In this document: positions 56,749 through 64,000 of the stretch, in pieces
Numbering within the stretch: the stretch's first letter is position 1
Layout: each line of letters begins with the position of its first letter
NCBI GenBank assembly: GCA_902826215.1
Contig: CADEDY010000003.1
Location: 87,289-151,288, forward strand
DNA: 64,000 bases
Direction of reading: 5' to 3'
From: an uncultured Bacteroidota bacterium
Lineage (GTDB): Bacteria; Bacteroidota; Bacteroidia; Flavobacteriales_F; PHOS-HE28
The notes under the pieces: model-generated
The model's database searches: none
What the model was told of the DNA's origin: nothing
The model's input: the letters and a program-made list of their open reading frames with translations, nothing else
Program-made: the position numbers and the translations under genes

Positions 56749-58026
56749 CTAGTTCTGGTAGACCCGACCGTTGCGCCAGCTCTCCACGTTCCTGTACCAG
56801 GCGCCTTTCAGCATCGGGTCGCGTTGGAGCACCAGGTCGTTCTCGTTCAAGGCACCGTTGCGGCGCGTGAAGGTGAACGTGAGGCTCATGAGGTTGTTCT
56901 CCTCGCCGTAGATCCAGGTCTCGTTCAGGTCGTTCTTATAGATCGAAGTGGGCGTTCCGAAGATGATGTGGACCAAGCCACGATCGGTCTTCCAGCCTTC
57001 CACATCGGCGGTGAAATGGCGATTGGCATTCTCCACACGCCCATAGTAGATGCGGATCGCCTCCCGGCCGCGCTCTCGATCACCGGCCGCATCGATCCAG
57101 AACCGTTCAATGGATTGCCGCACATTGGTCGCCTTGGAGATCCGGTCGTATTCCTGGTTGGAGGTGATGTACCGCAGCGGCTTCAGCAGGTCGTCCGTGG
57201 AGGTGACCAAGGGATAGGCTTCCACCACGGAATGGAGCACGTATCCGGCTTCCCGGGTCGTATCGGTGCGCACGCGGTACATGCCAGGCCGTTGAAGATC
57301 GAGCGTGAAGACCCCGTCTTCGTTGACCGATACCCGGAAGCTGCTGTCCGGCTTGGAGGTGTTGCTGCTACTGTTCCCGGAGGTGGTGAAGACCGGGGTC
57401 GGCAAGGTGGTGTGAGCCGGAAAATGGTCACCATACAGGGTCATTCCTGTGCAGGTTTCGCAGCGCACGCGCACCGCACCGCCTTTGAAATGATCCGTGA
57501 AGAGCGGGAGCCCTTTGGCCGTGTCTTCCGGCATGAAGTATTGGCTCGATCCTACGCCATCCTTGTCCACGCGGAGGAAAACGGTGCTCTGCTGATCCCG
57601 ATTGAGGTCGCGCGCCATCACCTTCAATACGAAGGAGCGATGCTCTTTGCGGCTCAGGTCCATACTGCCGATCAGCTCCTTGTCCTCACCGGGATCCAGG
57701 CTTTCGTCATCGATGATGGTGCTGGCGCTGTCCAACAGGTTCTTCGATCCGAAGGCATCGTACGATTCGTAGCTGATCCGCACGACCGCATGGAAGGGAC
57801 CACCTGTGCCATCGCTCTTGTACAAAAGGTCTTTCGTGCTCAGTTTGTAGTACACCCGCGAACGCTCCGGACTGGTGTGGTGCACACGCGCCTGCAATTG
57901 CATTTGCCCGCCACCCTTGCCATAGAGGTAGGAGAAGTTGTCGCGCTTGTTCATCGGCGCGGAGGACGTGCACGCCGAGAAAAGGAGCGCGATGATCAAT
58001 GATCCGATGATGCCGTTCGCCTTCAT
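56749..58026 (-). CDS. GWxTD domain-containing lipoprotein
   Basis: 425 aa. Lipobox LLFSAC (Cys19). The N-terminal half is beta-rich (about 40-240). The C-terminal half carries the namesake GWKTD at 344-348, followed by RGLVHIIFGTP and ETWIYGEENNLMSLTF. The family is widespread in Bacteroidota and Acidobacteriota with no settled function. Its ATG overlaps the rmuC stop by four bases. Confidence 0.9.
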   Translation of the reverse strand: MKANGIIGSLIIALLFSACTSSAPMNKRDNFSYLYGKGGGQMQLQARVHHTSPERSRVYYKLSTKDLLYKSDGTGGPFHAVVRISYESYDAFGSKNLLDSASTIIDDESLDPGEDKELIGSMDLSRKEHRSFVLKVMARDLNRDQQSTVFLRVDKDGVGSSQYFMPEDTAKGLPLFTDHFKGGAVRVRCETCTGMTLYGDHFPAHTTLPTPVFTTSGNSSSNTSKPDSSFRVSVNEDGVFTLDLQRPGMYRVRTDTTREAGYVLHSVVEAYPLVTSTDDLLKPLRYITSNQEYDRISKATNVRQSIERFWIDAAGDRERGREAIRIYYGRVENANRHFTADVEGWKTDRGLVHIIFGTPTSIYKNDLNETWIYGEENNLMSLTFTFTRRNGALNENDLVLQRDPMLKGAWYRNVESWRNGRVYQN

Positions 58027-59351
58027 CCGTCAATGGGGTCCGTTGTCACATCCAACGCACGTTCGAGCAATTTAGGGTGCAGGGCCTTGTTGGTCTTCGC
58101 ACCCAATTCCTTCAGCATTTCAACTTGACGCACGAGATTGCCCGAGCCTTCGCTCAACTTGCCCAAAGCCTTCTCATAGCTGTCCTTGGCATCGTTCACA
58201 TGCTTGCCGATGCGCCCCAGATCCTCGGTGAAGCCGACGAATTTCTCGTACAAAGCCCCAGCCCGATCAGCGATCGCGATGTGATTGCGGGCAATGCGCT
58301 CGTTCTTCCAGATCCCATGAATGGTGCGCAAGGTGGCCATCAAGGTGCTGTGCGTCACCATTACCACTTGGCGGTCGTAGGCCTCTTGGAAGATCTCCGG
58401 ACGTTCGCGTAACGCCAACAGGAATGCCGGTTCGATCGGCACGAACATCAGCACGAAGTCGACGCTCTGGACGCCGTAGAGTTTGGTGTAATCCTTCTCA
58501 CCCAAGCCTTTCGCATGCGCGCGCAGGCTGTCCACGTGTTGCTTCAACAAACGATCGCGCTCGGCCTCGTCGGTATTGGCGGTGAAGCGATCATAGTGCA
58601 GCAGCGAAACCTTCGAGTCGATGATCAGGTGTTTGTCGTCGGGCAGGAAGATCACCGCATCCGGGCGCAGCCGCGAACCATCGGCGAGCGTGGTGCTTTC
58701 CTGCATGCTGTACTCCTGGCCTTTCACCAGACCCGAGCCGTCCAGCAGCTTCTCCAAGAGCATTTCGCCCCAAGCGCCTTGGGCTTGTGAATCGCCTTTC
58801 AGGGCTTTGGTGAGGTTGTCCGCATCCTTGCTCAGGCGCTGGTTCTGTTCCACCAACTTGGCCACCTCGCTCTTCAACAAGTGACGTTCCTTTCCCTCTG
58901 TCTCGTAAGCCTTCCGCACCTGTTCCTCGAAGTCCTTGATCTTGGTCTGAAGAGGCTTCAGGATGACATCCAACTTCTCGTTCTGTTGTTCGTTCAGTTC
59001 CTTGCCCCGCGCCGTGAGCAGCTTGTTCGCGATCACTTCGAATTCCGTGGTCATGCGAGCTTGCGCCTTTTCGAGATCAGCTTGTTGGTTGTCCAGCTTT
59101 TCCTGAAGACCGCGGTTGCGTTCGGTCTCTGCTGCGAGCGATGCGTTCAGGTCCATCGCTTCACGCACACGCTCTTGGGCGTGTTGCTGCTGCTCGGCGA
59201 TGCGCCGCTCGAGATCGATCCGCTCGGTGGTGTGCTGTTCGCGCAAGGCGTTGATGGCGCCGGAGTCCTTTCCGCGCGACCACCAGCCATATCCGATGCC
59301 GCCGATCAGCAGCCCGATGACCAACCCCAGTAACAAAGCGAGCATATCCAT
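58023..59351 (-). CDS. rmuC: DNA recombination protein RmuC family
   Basis: 442 aa. N-terminal transmembrane anchor (MDMLALLLGLVIGLLIGG), a long coiled coil (about 30-170, rich in Glu/Gln/Lys heptads), then the RmuC nuclease-like core with GDSQAQGAWGEMLLEKLL, LRPDAVIFLPDDKHLIIDSKVS and FVLMFVPIEPAFL. RmuC limits inversions at short inverted repeats in E. coli; its biochemical role is unclear. ATG 59351 is preferred over the upstream TTG that overlaps the L,D-transpeptidase stop. Overlaps the GWxTD gene by ATGA. Confidence 0.93.
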   Translation of the reverse strand: MDMLALLLGLVIGLLIGGIGYGWWSRGKDSGAINALREQHTTERIDLERRIAEQQQHAQERVREAMDLNASLAAETERNRGLQEKLDNQQADLEKAQARMTTEFEVIANKLLTARGKELNEQQNEKLDVILKPLQTKIKDFEEQVRKAYETEGKERHLLKSEVAKLVEQNQRLSKDADNLTKALKGDSQAQGAWGEMLLEKLLDGSGLVKGQEYSMQESTTLADGSRLRPDAVIFLPDDKHLIIDSKVSLLHYDRFTANTDEAERDRLLKQHVDSLRAHAKGLGEKDYTKLYGVQSVDFVLMFVPIEPAFLLALRERPEIFQEAYDRQVVMVTHSTLMATLRTIHGIWKNERIARNHIAIADRAGALYEKFVGFTEDLGRIGKHVNDAKDSYEKALGKLSEGSGNLVRQVEMLKELGAKTNKALHPKLLERALDVTTDPIDG

Positions 59352-59383
59352 CACCTTGTGCGAAGGTACGGACAGCGGGTGCC

Positions 59384-59998
59384 TCAATTATCGAGGATCA
59401 CCACCAAGGTGCCCACGGGGATCCGGCCATACAGTTCCATCACATCCGCATTCCGCATCCGCACGCATCCCATGGAACTAGCGGTGCCGATGGACTTTTC
59501 GTTCGCCGTGCCGTGGATGTAGATGTACCGTTCATGGCTGTCCACGTTCGCGCCTTGGTTCACGCCGGGTTCCAAGCCTTCGAGCCAGAGGATCCGCGAG
59601 GTGATCCAGTCCTTATCGATCCCGGCGAAATCCGTGTCGGCGAATTCGCCTGTGAATTCACGGTCCTTCAGAATGCCCAACGGCGGCACGTCATCACCGA
59701 ATTTCTCGCTCACCCGATGCAGGCCGGTCGGGGTGCGGTAGCTGTCCTGTTCCGACCCCAACCCCGCCATCGCCGTTGAAATAGGGTAGGTGGCCACCGA
59801 CCGTCCTTCATGCACGTGGAAGAGCATTTGCCGTTGCACCGAAACATAGAGCAGGTCCGGCGCTTGCGGTCGTTGCGGGTAGCGCGAATCCATGTACTCC
59901 AGCAGCAGGTCCACGATCGCCTGCCGAGGTGGTCCACCGGAATTGGACATGCTCGAGAGAAGAGCCAGTGCCAAGAAGGCTGAACATCCTCGCAGCAT
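59384..59998 (-). CDS. Murein L,D-transpeptidase (YkuD domain)
   Basis: 204 aa with signal peptide (about 1-20). The YkuD domain starts near LLYVSVQRQMLFHVHEG; the active site is YIHGTANE (His162) and SSMGCVRM (Cys178), with the Arg two residues on. Such enzymes form 3-3 peptidoglycan cross-links or attach proteins to murein. Relatives of this compact type may also be hydrolytic, so the exact reaction is not fixed. First gene of the rmuC-GWxTD-rlmB run. Confidence 0.9.
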   Translation of the reverse strand: MLRGCSAFLALALLSSMSNSGGPPRQAIVDLLLEYMDSRYPQRPQAPDLLYVSVQRQMLFHVHEGRSVATYPISTAMAGLGSEQDSYRTPTGLHRVSEKFGDDVPPLGILKDREFTGEFADTDFAGIDKDWITSRILWLEGLEPGVNQGANVDSHERYIYIHGTANEKSIGTASSMGCVRMRNADVMELYGRIPVGTLVVILDN

Positions 59999-60039
59999 GG
60001 AAACGAAGTTAAAGCGGAGTTATCCGGTGGGGCCCCCCC

Positions 60040-61749
60040 TCAGAACAAACTGATGAATCCGAAATGCACTTTACCGCCTCGCAAAAGCACCGGGTTGTCG
60101 AACTGTTGGCCTAGTGCGTACGTGAGGCTGAACAGGCCCGCTTTGGTCTCGAAGGTGGTGCCCAAGCCGAATCCAAGTGGGGTGTCGGTCGTGAATTCGT
60201 CCTGCAGTTTCCGTTCCCACCAACCTTGGTCGGCGAAGAGGAAGAAGTTCGAGTTCTCCTCGAAGAGGAAGCGGTATTCCAGGGTGCCGATCACGTAGGA
60301 CGAGGCTTGGATGGACGCTTCATCCGCACCGCGCAAGGTCTTCAGACCACCGATGCGGTAGAGTTCGTTCACGTACAGGTTGTCGTTGAGCATCCGCCCG
60401 CCCTGTGCGGCCAACTTGAAAGTGCTCCTGCGTGCGATCGGGATGTATGTGGCCACTGCGCCGTCGATCTGCAACTGCACCGTGCGGATCTCGGGTGCCT
60501 GCTCCAACTGGCCGAAGACCGCTTGACTCGTCCGTTTGCGACCGGCTGAACCATCGAGTTGCACGGCATGTCCCCGCCGTGGATTGAAGCGGTAATCATA
60601 CCGCTCCCGGAAGATCCCAAGCCCATAGCTCACGAGTGAGACATCGGCCAGGCCGGGTTGCGCGATGGCATTGCTGCCGAGGCGATCGCTGCTCTTGCTG
60701 TTCACGAACAAGGTCACCTTGTCGCCACGCGTCATCAGGTATTCGATGCCCGCCCGCGCGGTGAGTTCCAAGAAAGTGGTGTCGCGTTTGAAGAGCTTCA
60801 GCATGCCATCCACACCGAAGGGCGTGTTGAAGGCATACGGCAGGTTCACGTGGATCTTCAGGTCCTGCGTGGCGTTCTGCAGGCGGCGCCAATTCAGTTC
60901 GATGGCCTCGCCACGTTTCAAGGCATTGCGCAGTCGCAGGTCCAGGTCGCCGGTGAAGGAGATCTTGCCGGTGTTGGGGTCGGGTTGCAGGCCGATGATG
61001 CCGTTGATGGAACTGGCTTTCTTGGCATCGAGGAAGAGGAAGAGCTTGGTGTTCTCCGGCGTGAATTGCACATAGGGTCGTTGCCGCTGTGTGACGAAGG
61101 GGAGCTCCTTCAACCGCTGCTCCACCGCCTCGAGCAGGCTTTCGTTGTACATATCACCCGGTCGAATGCCGATGCTGGAATAGAGGTAACGCATGCTCGT
61201 CTTTACCGTACCGCGCACCACCACACTGTCGTACCGCACGAAGCGACCTTGGTCCAGGCGCACCGTGGCTTGCAGCCCATCCCCTAAGGTGGTCAAGCTA
61301 TCCAGCCACACTTTGGCGAAGGGGTAGCCGTTGTTCTCACTTCGGCGGAGAAGCGATGTGAACAATCGCCCCACCTGCACGGGGTTGATCGGGACATCGG
61401 TGTAGAGCTTATCGCGGAAGTTGGCCTCGCTGGCGATCTCTGCCGGAACGCCTCCGGCGGAAAGTTTCGCCCAGCGGTATTCGCGACCCACGGTGATGGG
61501 ACATCGGCTGGTATCCTCCTGCGTGTAACACGTGTCGCAAGAGGCTTCCAAATACCCCTTGCCTTGAAGAAAGGCGATCTGTTTCGCGACATTGGCCTGC
61601 ACCAGCCCGATCGATGCAAGCTGCACGGGCCGCATCCATTTGCGCGGCAGTGCTGTATCGGGCTCGAGCACGACAACATGGCGCTGTGCGAGGCCAAGCA
61701 AAGGAGTCAGCCACAACAGAAGGATCATCGCGCGTTGCATCAACTTCAT
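60040..61749 (-). CDS. Omp85/BamA-TamA-like outer-membrane protein
   Basis: 569 aa. Signal peptide (1-21, ending LLGLAQ), POTRA-like domains (about 40-225; [24 protein letters not shown] strand pattern near 165-190), then a beta-barrel of about 16 strands from residue ~240. [15 protein letters not shown] corresponds to the conserved barrel-lumen loop with LRG, and the protein ends VHFGFISLF with a terminal aromatic. It is too short to be the main BamA, so a TamA-like or lineage-specific insertase or transport role is more likely. ATG overlaps the ung stop by four bases. Confidence 0.87.
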   Translation of the reverse strand: MKLMQRAMILLLWLTPLLGLAQRHVVVLEPDTALPRKWMRPVQLASIGLVQANVAKQIAFLQGKGYLEASCDTCYTQEDTSRCPITVGREYRWAKLSAGGVPAEIASEANFRDKLYTDVPINPVQVGRLFTSLLRRSENNGYPFAKVWLDSLTTLGDGLQATVRLDQGRFVRYDSVVVRGTVKTSMRYLYSSIGIRPGDMYNESLLEAVEQRLKELPFVTQRQRPYVQFTPENTKLFLFLDAKKASSINGIIGLQPDPNTGKISFTGDLDLRLRNALKRGEAIELNWRRLQNATQDLKIHVNLPYAFNTPFGVDGMLKLFKRDTTFLELTARAGIEYLMTRGDKVTLFVNSKSSDRLGSNAIAQPGLADVSLVSYGLGIFRERYDYRFNPRRGHAVQLDGSAGRKRTSQAVFGQLEQAPEIRTVQLQIDGAVATYIPIARRSTFKLAAQGGRMLNDNLYVNELYRIGGLKTLRGADEASIQASSYVIGTLEYRFLFEENSNFFLFADQGWWERKLQDEFTTDTPLGFGLGTTFETKAGLFSLTYALGQQFDNPVLLRGGKVHFGFISLF

Positions 61750-62432
61750 GGCAGGGACCAGTCGATGGTCGGCTTTCCTTGGGCGGCAAGGAGTTCGTTC
61801 ACCTTCGAGAAGTGGCCACAGCCGATGAAGCCACGATGCGCGGAAAGGGGCGAAGGGTGAGGCGCACGGAGCAGGTAGTGGCGCTGCGCATCGATCAATT
61901 CAGCCTTTTGCTGCGCGAAGCGGCCCCACAACAAGAAGATGACACCGTTGTGCTTTTCCGAGATGCTGCGGATCACGGCATCGGTGAAGGGTTCCCAGCC
62001 CCGGCCCTGGTGGGAGCCGGCCTCTCCGGCACGCACGGTCAGCGTGGCATTCAAGAGCAGGACGCCTTGTTGTGCCCATGGGGTCAGATCACCCGTGGTC
62101 GGTATCGGGATCCCGAGGTCGCGCTGCTGTTCCTTGAAGATATTCACCAAGGACGGCGGAGCGGGAACACCTGCCGGTACAGAGAAGGAAAGGCCATGCG
62201 CCTGGCCTGGACCGTGGTAGGGGTCCTGCCCGAGGATCACCACCCGCACCTTCTCGAAGGGCGTGGCATGGAACGCTGCGAAGATGTTCCGCGCCTTGGG
62301 GAACACCGTGTGGCTGGCCTTTTCATCCACGAGAAAGCGCTTCAATTGTGCGAAACCGTCCGCTGCGAATGTATCGGCGAGCACTTCGTACCAGCCATCG
62401 CCAATATCCGGTCGTTGTTGCGCGTTATCCAT
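61746..62432 (-). CDS. ung: Uracil-DNA glycosylase, family 1
   Basis: 228 aa. Excises uracil from DNA to start base-excision repair. Motif A is [16 protein letters not shown] with catalytic Asp70; motif B is [11 protein letters not shown] with His192. The ATG at 62432 ([14 protein letters not shown]) matches family length; in-frame codons further upstream are unrelated. Co-transcribed with the Omp85-like gene through a 4-base overlap. Confidence 0.96.
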   Translation of the reverse strand: MDNAQQRPDIGDGWYEVLADTFAADGFAQLKRFLVDEKASHTVFPKARNIFAAFHATPFEKVRVVILGQDPYHGPGQAHGLSFSVPAGVPAPPSLVNIFKEQQRDLGIPIPTTGDLTPWAQQGVLLLNATLTVRAGEAGSHQGRGWEPFTDAVIRSISEKHNGVIFLLWGRFAQQKAELIDAQRHYLLRAPHPSPLSAHRGFIGCGHFSKVNELLAAQGKPTIDWSLP

Positions 62433-62506
62433 CCGTGGGGAAGAAGGTCCCGAAGTTCGACCAACAAGGTGTTGAAACATTTTGAAGGCGCATTCGTTCC
62501 GAGGGC

Positions 62507-62514
62507 TAACTTTG
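62507..62514 (+). promoter_or_regulatory. -7 promoter box of the small lipoprotein gene
   Basis: TAACTTTG (exact TAnnTTTG), with TTTG at 62481-62484 22 bases upstream as a possible -33 element. Leader about 50 bases. Confidence 0.5.
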
Positions 62515-62569
62515 TGAGGTGGGATGCCGTAGAACGCACCTGTACCCACACGGATCAAACGAAAGAACG

Positions 62570-62698
62570 ATGAAAAAGGTGTTCCAACTGATCGCTGTAG
62601 TGCTTCTGGTTAGTGCTGCCCTCACGGCATGCAGTTCCTCGCACTCCTGCCCAGCTTATGGTAAGGTGAACAACGTTCCCGCCGAGAAGCCGGTCTAG
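62570..62698 (+). CDS. Small lipoprotein, 42 aa
   Basis: Found by reading the 340-base gap between ung and osmC. Residues 1-20 form a lipoprotein signal peptide ([20 protein letters not shown]) with lipobox LTAC and Cys21. The mature part is only 22 residues ([20 protein letters not shown]) with one more Cys. It has its own promoter and a downstream hairpin, so it is probably a real gene. Tiny lipoproteins of this sort are common in Bacteroidota. Function unknown. Confidence 0.7.
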   Translation: MKKVFQLIAVVLLVSAALTACSSSHSCPAYGKVNNVPAEKPV

Positions 62699-62724
62699 GG
62701 CGATCCTTAACAACAAGGTCATCC

Positions 62725-62750
62725 AGGCCCGGGCCCCAAGGTCCGGGCTT
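62725..62750 (+). terminator. Hairpin between small lipoprotein and osmC
   Basis: AGGCCCGG/CCGGGCTT stem (one G-U pair) with a 10-base loop, then CATTGTT. It lies 26 bases after the lipoprotein stop and 22 bases before the end of the convergent osmC gene. Confidence 0.45.
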
Positions 62751-62772
62751 CATTGTTCCCGGATATCGCTGA

Positions 62773-63180
62773 TCAGCGGTACGTGAAATGGAGGTCCTGC
62801 ACAAGGTCCTCTCGTAGGCTGCGCGCCACCGGACACGTGCGGGCCGCGTTCTCCAGAATGGCACGTTCGCGATCCCCTAGACCGTTCCCGTCCATTTCAA
62901 CATGCACTTCGATCCGCTCGACTTTCCTCGGAGCGGTGGACATGTGCTTCACCACGCGGGCATTCAGGCCGTTCAGGGCGATCCCTTTCTCATCAGCCGC
63001 GATGCCCATCAAGGTCATCATGCAACTCGCCAAGCTGGTCGCCAGCAGGTCCGTCGGCGAAAAGGCTTCACCCTTGCCCTTGTTGTCGAGCGGGGCATCG
63101 GTGATGAGCACGTTCCCACTGCGCACGTGGGTCGCTTCGGTCCGGAGTTCTCCTAGGTATGCAACGGTAGCGGTATCCAT
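62773..63180 (-). CDS. OsmC/Ohr-family peroxide-detoxifying protein
   Basis: 135 aa, with the two redox Cys of the family at residue 53 (TSLASCMMTLMGI) and residue 116 (RTCPVARSL). OsmC-type thiol peroxidases reduce organic hydroperoxides in the cytoplasm. It is divergent from the next gene; a TACCTTTC box (63207-63214) lies 26 bases before its ATG. Confidence 0.93.
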   Translation of the reverse strand: MDTATVAYLGELRTEATHVRSGNVLITDAPLDNKGKGEAFSPTDLLATSLASCMMTLMGIAADEKGIALNGLNARVVKHMSTAPRKVERIEVHVEMDGNGLGDRERAILENAARTCPVARSLREDLVQDLHFTYR

Positions 63181-63206
63181 GGGTTCGGGTCTGATACGGT
63201 AGGCGG

Positions 63207-63234
63207 GAAAGGTAGCGTTGGACCCTTAACTTTG
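63207..63234. promoter_or_regulatory. Divergent -7 boxes for osmC and the 249-aa secreted protein
   Basis: Minus strand TACCTTTC (63207-63214) serves osmC; plus strand TAACTTTG (63227-63234) serves the rightward gene and ends 14 bases before its ATG. The boxes are only 12 bases apart, so the two promoters must overlap. Confidence 0.45.
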
Positions 63235-63248
63235 TGGACCTGCGCACG

Positions 63249-63998
63249 ATGCGGCCTTTCCTCCCACTTTCACTTCTTCTGCTGATGGCCACTTCGGTGT
63301 GCGCCCAACAGACGATCTATGAGGAGACCCGTGTGCCGTTCAAGCGCGAACTGTATGGCGGCATCCTGATCCACGGCGATGGCTGGGGATTGCAATTCTA
63401 TCACGCCACCTATAGCACGGCTGAGCGTCGTCGCTTGTTGGGCGTGGAGGTCGTCGGGATGAAGCACCCGAAGGAGGTGAAGAGCTTCAATCCGTACTAC
63501 GAGGATTCACGTGGTTACTTCTACGGCAAGTCCAATTCACTGCTGGTGGTTCGACCGACAGTGGGGCAAAAGATCCAGATCACCGACAAGATCCGTCGCT
63601 CTGGGGTGGAAGTGAATTTCATCTGGGGTGTGGGGCCATCGTTGGGGTTGTTGAAGCCCGTGTACTTGCAGATCGGTAAGCCGGATCGCATTCCCTACGC
63701 GAACATCGTTGTGGAGCGCTATGATCCGGCGGTACATGATGTGCAGAACATCTACGGCCGTGCCAGCTGGTTCAATGGCCTCAACGAGATGAAGGTGTAC
63801 CCGGGCGGCTTCGGACGCATCGCCTTCAGCTTCGAGTATTCCGGTCAAACCACGGGGCTGAAGGGTATCGAAGTCGGGGCGACCATGGATGCCTACCCGA
63901 CCGTTTTGCCGATCATGGCCGATCTGGAAGGCGTGGTGAACAAGCAGTTCTTTTTCGAATTCTATCTGGCCTTGCAGTTCGGCAAGAAGTACACGTGA
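63249..63998 (+). CDS. Secreted or outer-membrane protein of unknown function
   Basis: 249 aa. Signal peptide MRPFLPLSLLLLMATSVCAQ. The mature part alternates short beta strands (YGGILIHGDGWGLQFYHATY, SLLVVRPTVGQKIQIT, VGPSLGLLKPVYLQIG) and ends FFFEFYLALQFGKKYT with a C-terminal aromatic pattern like an outer-membrane barrel. I recall similar hypothetical proteins in Bacteroidota but no named family. The GTG at 63234 overlaps the promoter box, so ATG 63249 is used. The gene ends two bases before the window edge. Confidence 0.75.
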   Translation: MRPFLPLSLLLLMATSVCAQQTIYEETRVPFKRELYGGILIHGDGWGLQFYHATYSTAERRRLLGVEVVGMKHPKEVKSFNPYYEDSRGYFYGKSNSLLVVRPTVGQKIQITDKIRRSGVEVNFIWGVGPSLGLLKPVYLQIGKPDRIPYANIVVERYDPAVHDVQNIYGRASWFNGLNEMKVYPGGFGRIAFSFEYSGQTTGLKGIEVGATMDAYPTVLPIMADLEGVVNKQFFFEFYLALQFGKKYT

Positions 63999-64000
63999 TG

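Overview
The window is a GC-rich chromosomal segment from a member of the Bacteroidota, most likely a flavobacterial lineage. The support is protein-level: a type IX secretion (T9SS) cassette (PorP/SprF, an OmpA-PD40 lipoprotein and a 3459-residue SprB-repeat adhesin with a gliding-motility type B C-terminal domain), a T9SS type A sorting domain on an M1 peptidase, DUF4290 and GWxTD proteins, and a DnaJ lacking its first zinc motif. DNA signals agree: TAnnTTTG -7 promoter boxes recur and Shine-Dalgarno sequences are almost absent. The genus cannot be named from this alone. No tRNA, rRNA, CRISPR array or insertion sequence was found.

Layout. 1-9.6 kb (minus strand) is housekeeping: dnaJ (cut by the left edge), grpE, a TlpA-like thioredoxin, murA, a DUF4290 protein, two tandem paralogous secreted proteins of unknown function, pcrA/uvrD, and a membrane glycosyltransferase. 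9.75-13 kb (plus) is a four-gene sugar cassette in which every junction is a 4-base ATGA overlap: DegT-type aminotransferase, FdtA/QdtA-type ketoisomerase, SAM methyltransferase and membrane-anchored GT2. A Fic protein whose catalytic His is Arg faces it.

14.2-32.4 kb (plus) is an uninterrupted str-S10-spc-alpha ribosomal supercluster from rpsL to rplQ, with fusA, secY, map, infA and rpoA and without tuf. It ends in a GNRA-loop hairpin. carA and eno follow at 33.7-36.1 kb after one opposing membrane-protein gene.

36.1-44 kb holds an LTA-synthase-like phosphoglycerol transferase, the M1 peptidase, a 512-residue protein of unknown function and the OmpA/PorP genes. 45-55.7 kb is the giant adhesin, preceded by a small translationally coupled secreted protein. 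The order small protein > adhesin > PorP > OmpA suggests one operon making a secreted surface adhesin together with its own translocon partners. 55.9-64 kb carries rlmB, a GWxTD lipoprotein, rmuC, an L,D-transpeptidase, an Omp85-like protein, ung, a 42-residue lipoprotein, an OsmC protein and a secreted protein of unknown function.

The best candidates for under-described biology are the adhesin operon with its small partner and ten exact-length 237-bp repeats, the Fic protein lacking its catalytic His, the tandem paralog pair, the aminosugar-methyltransferase cassette, and the unusual start-codon context and very short leaders.
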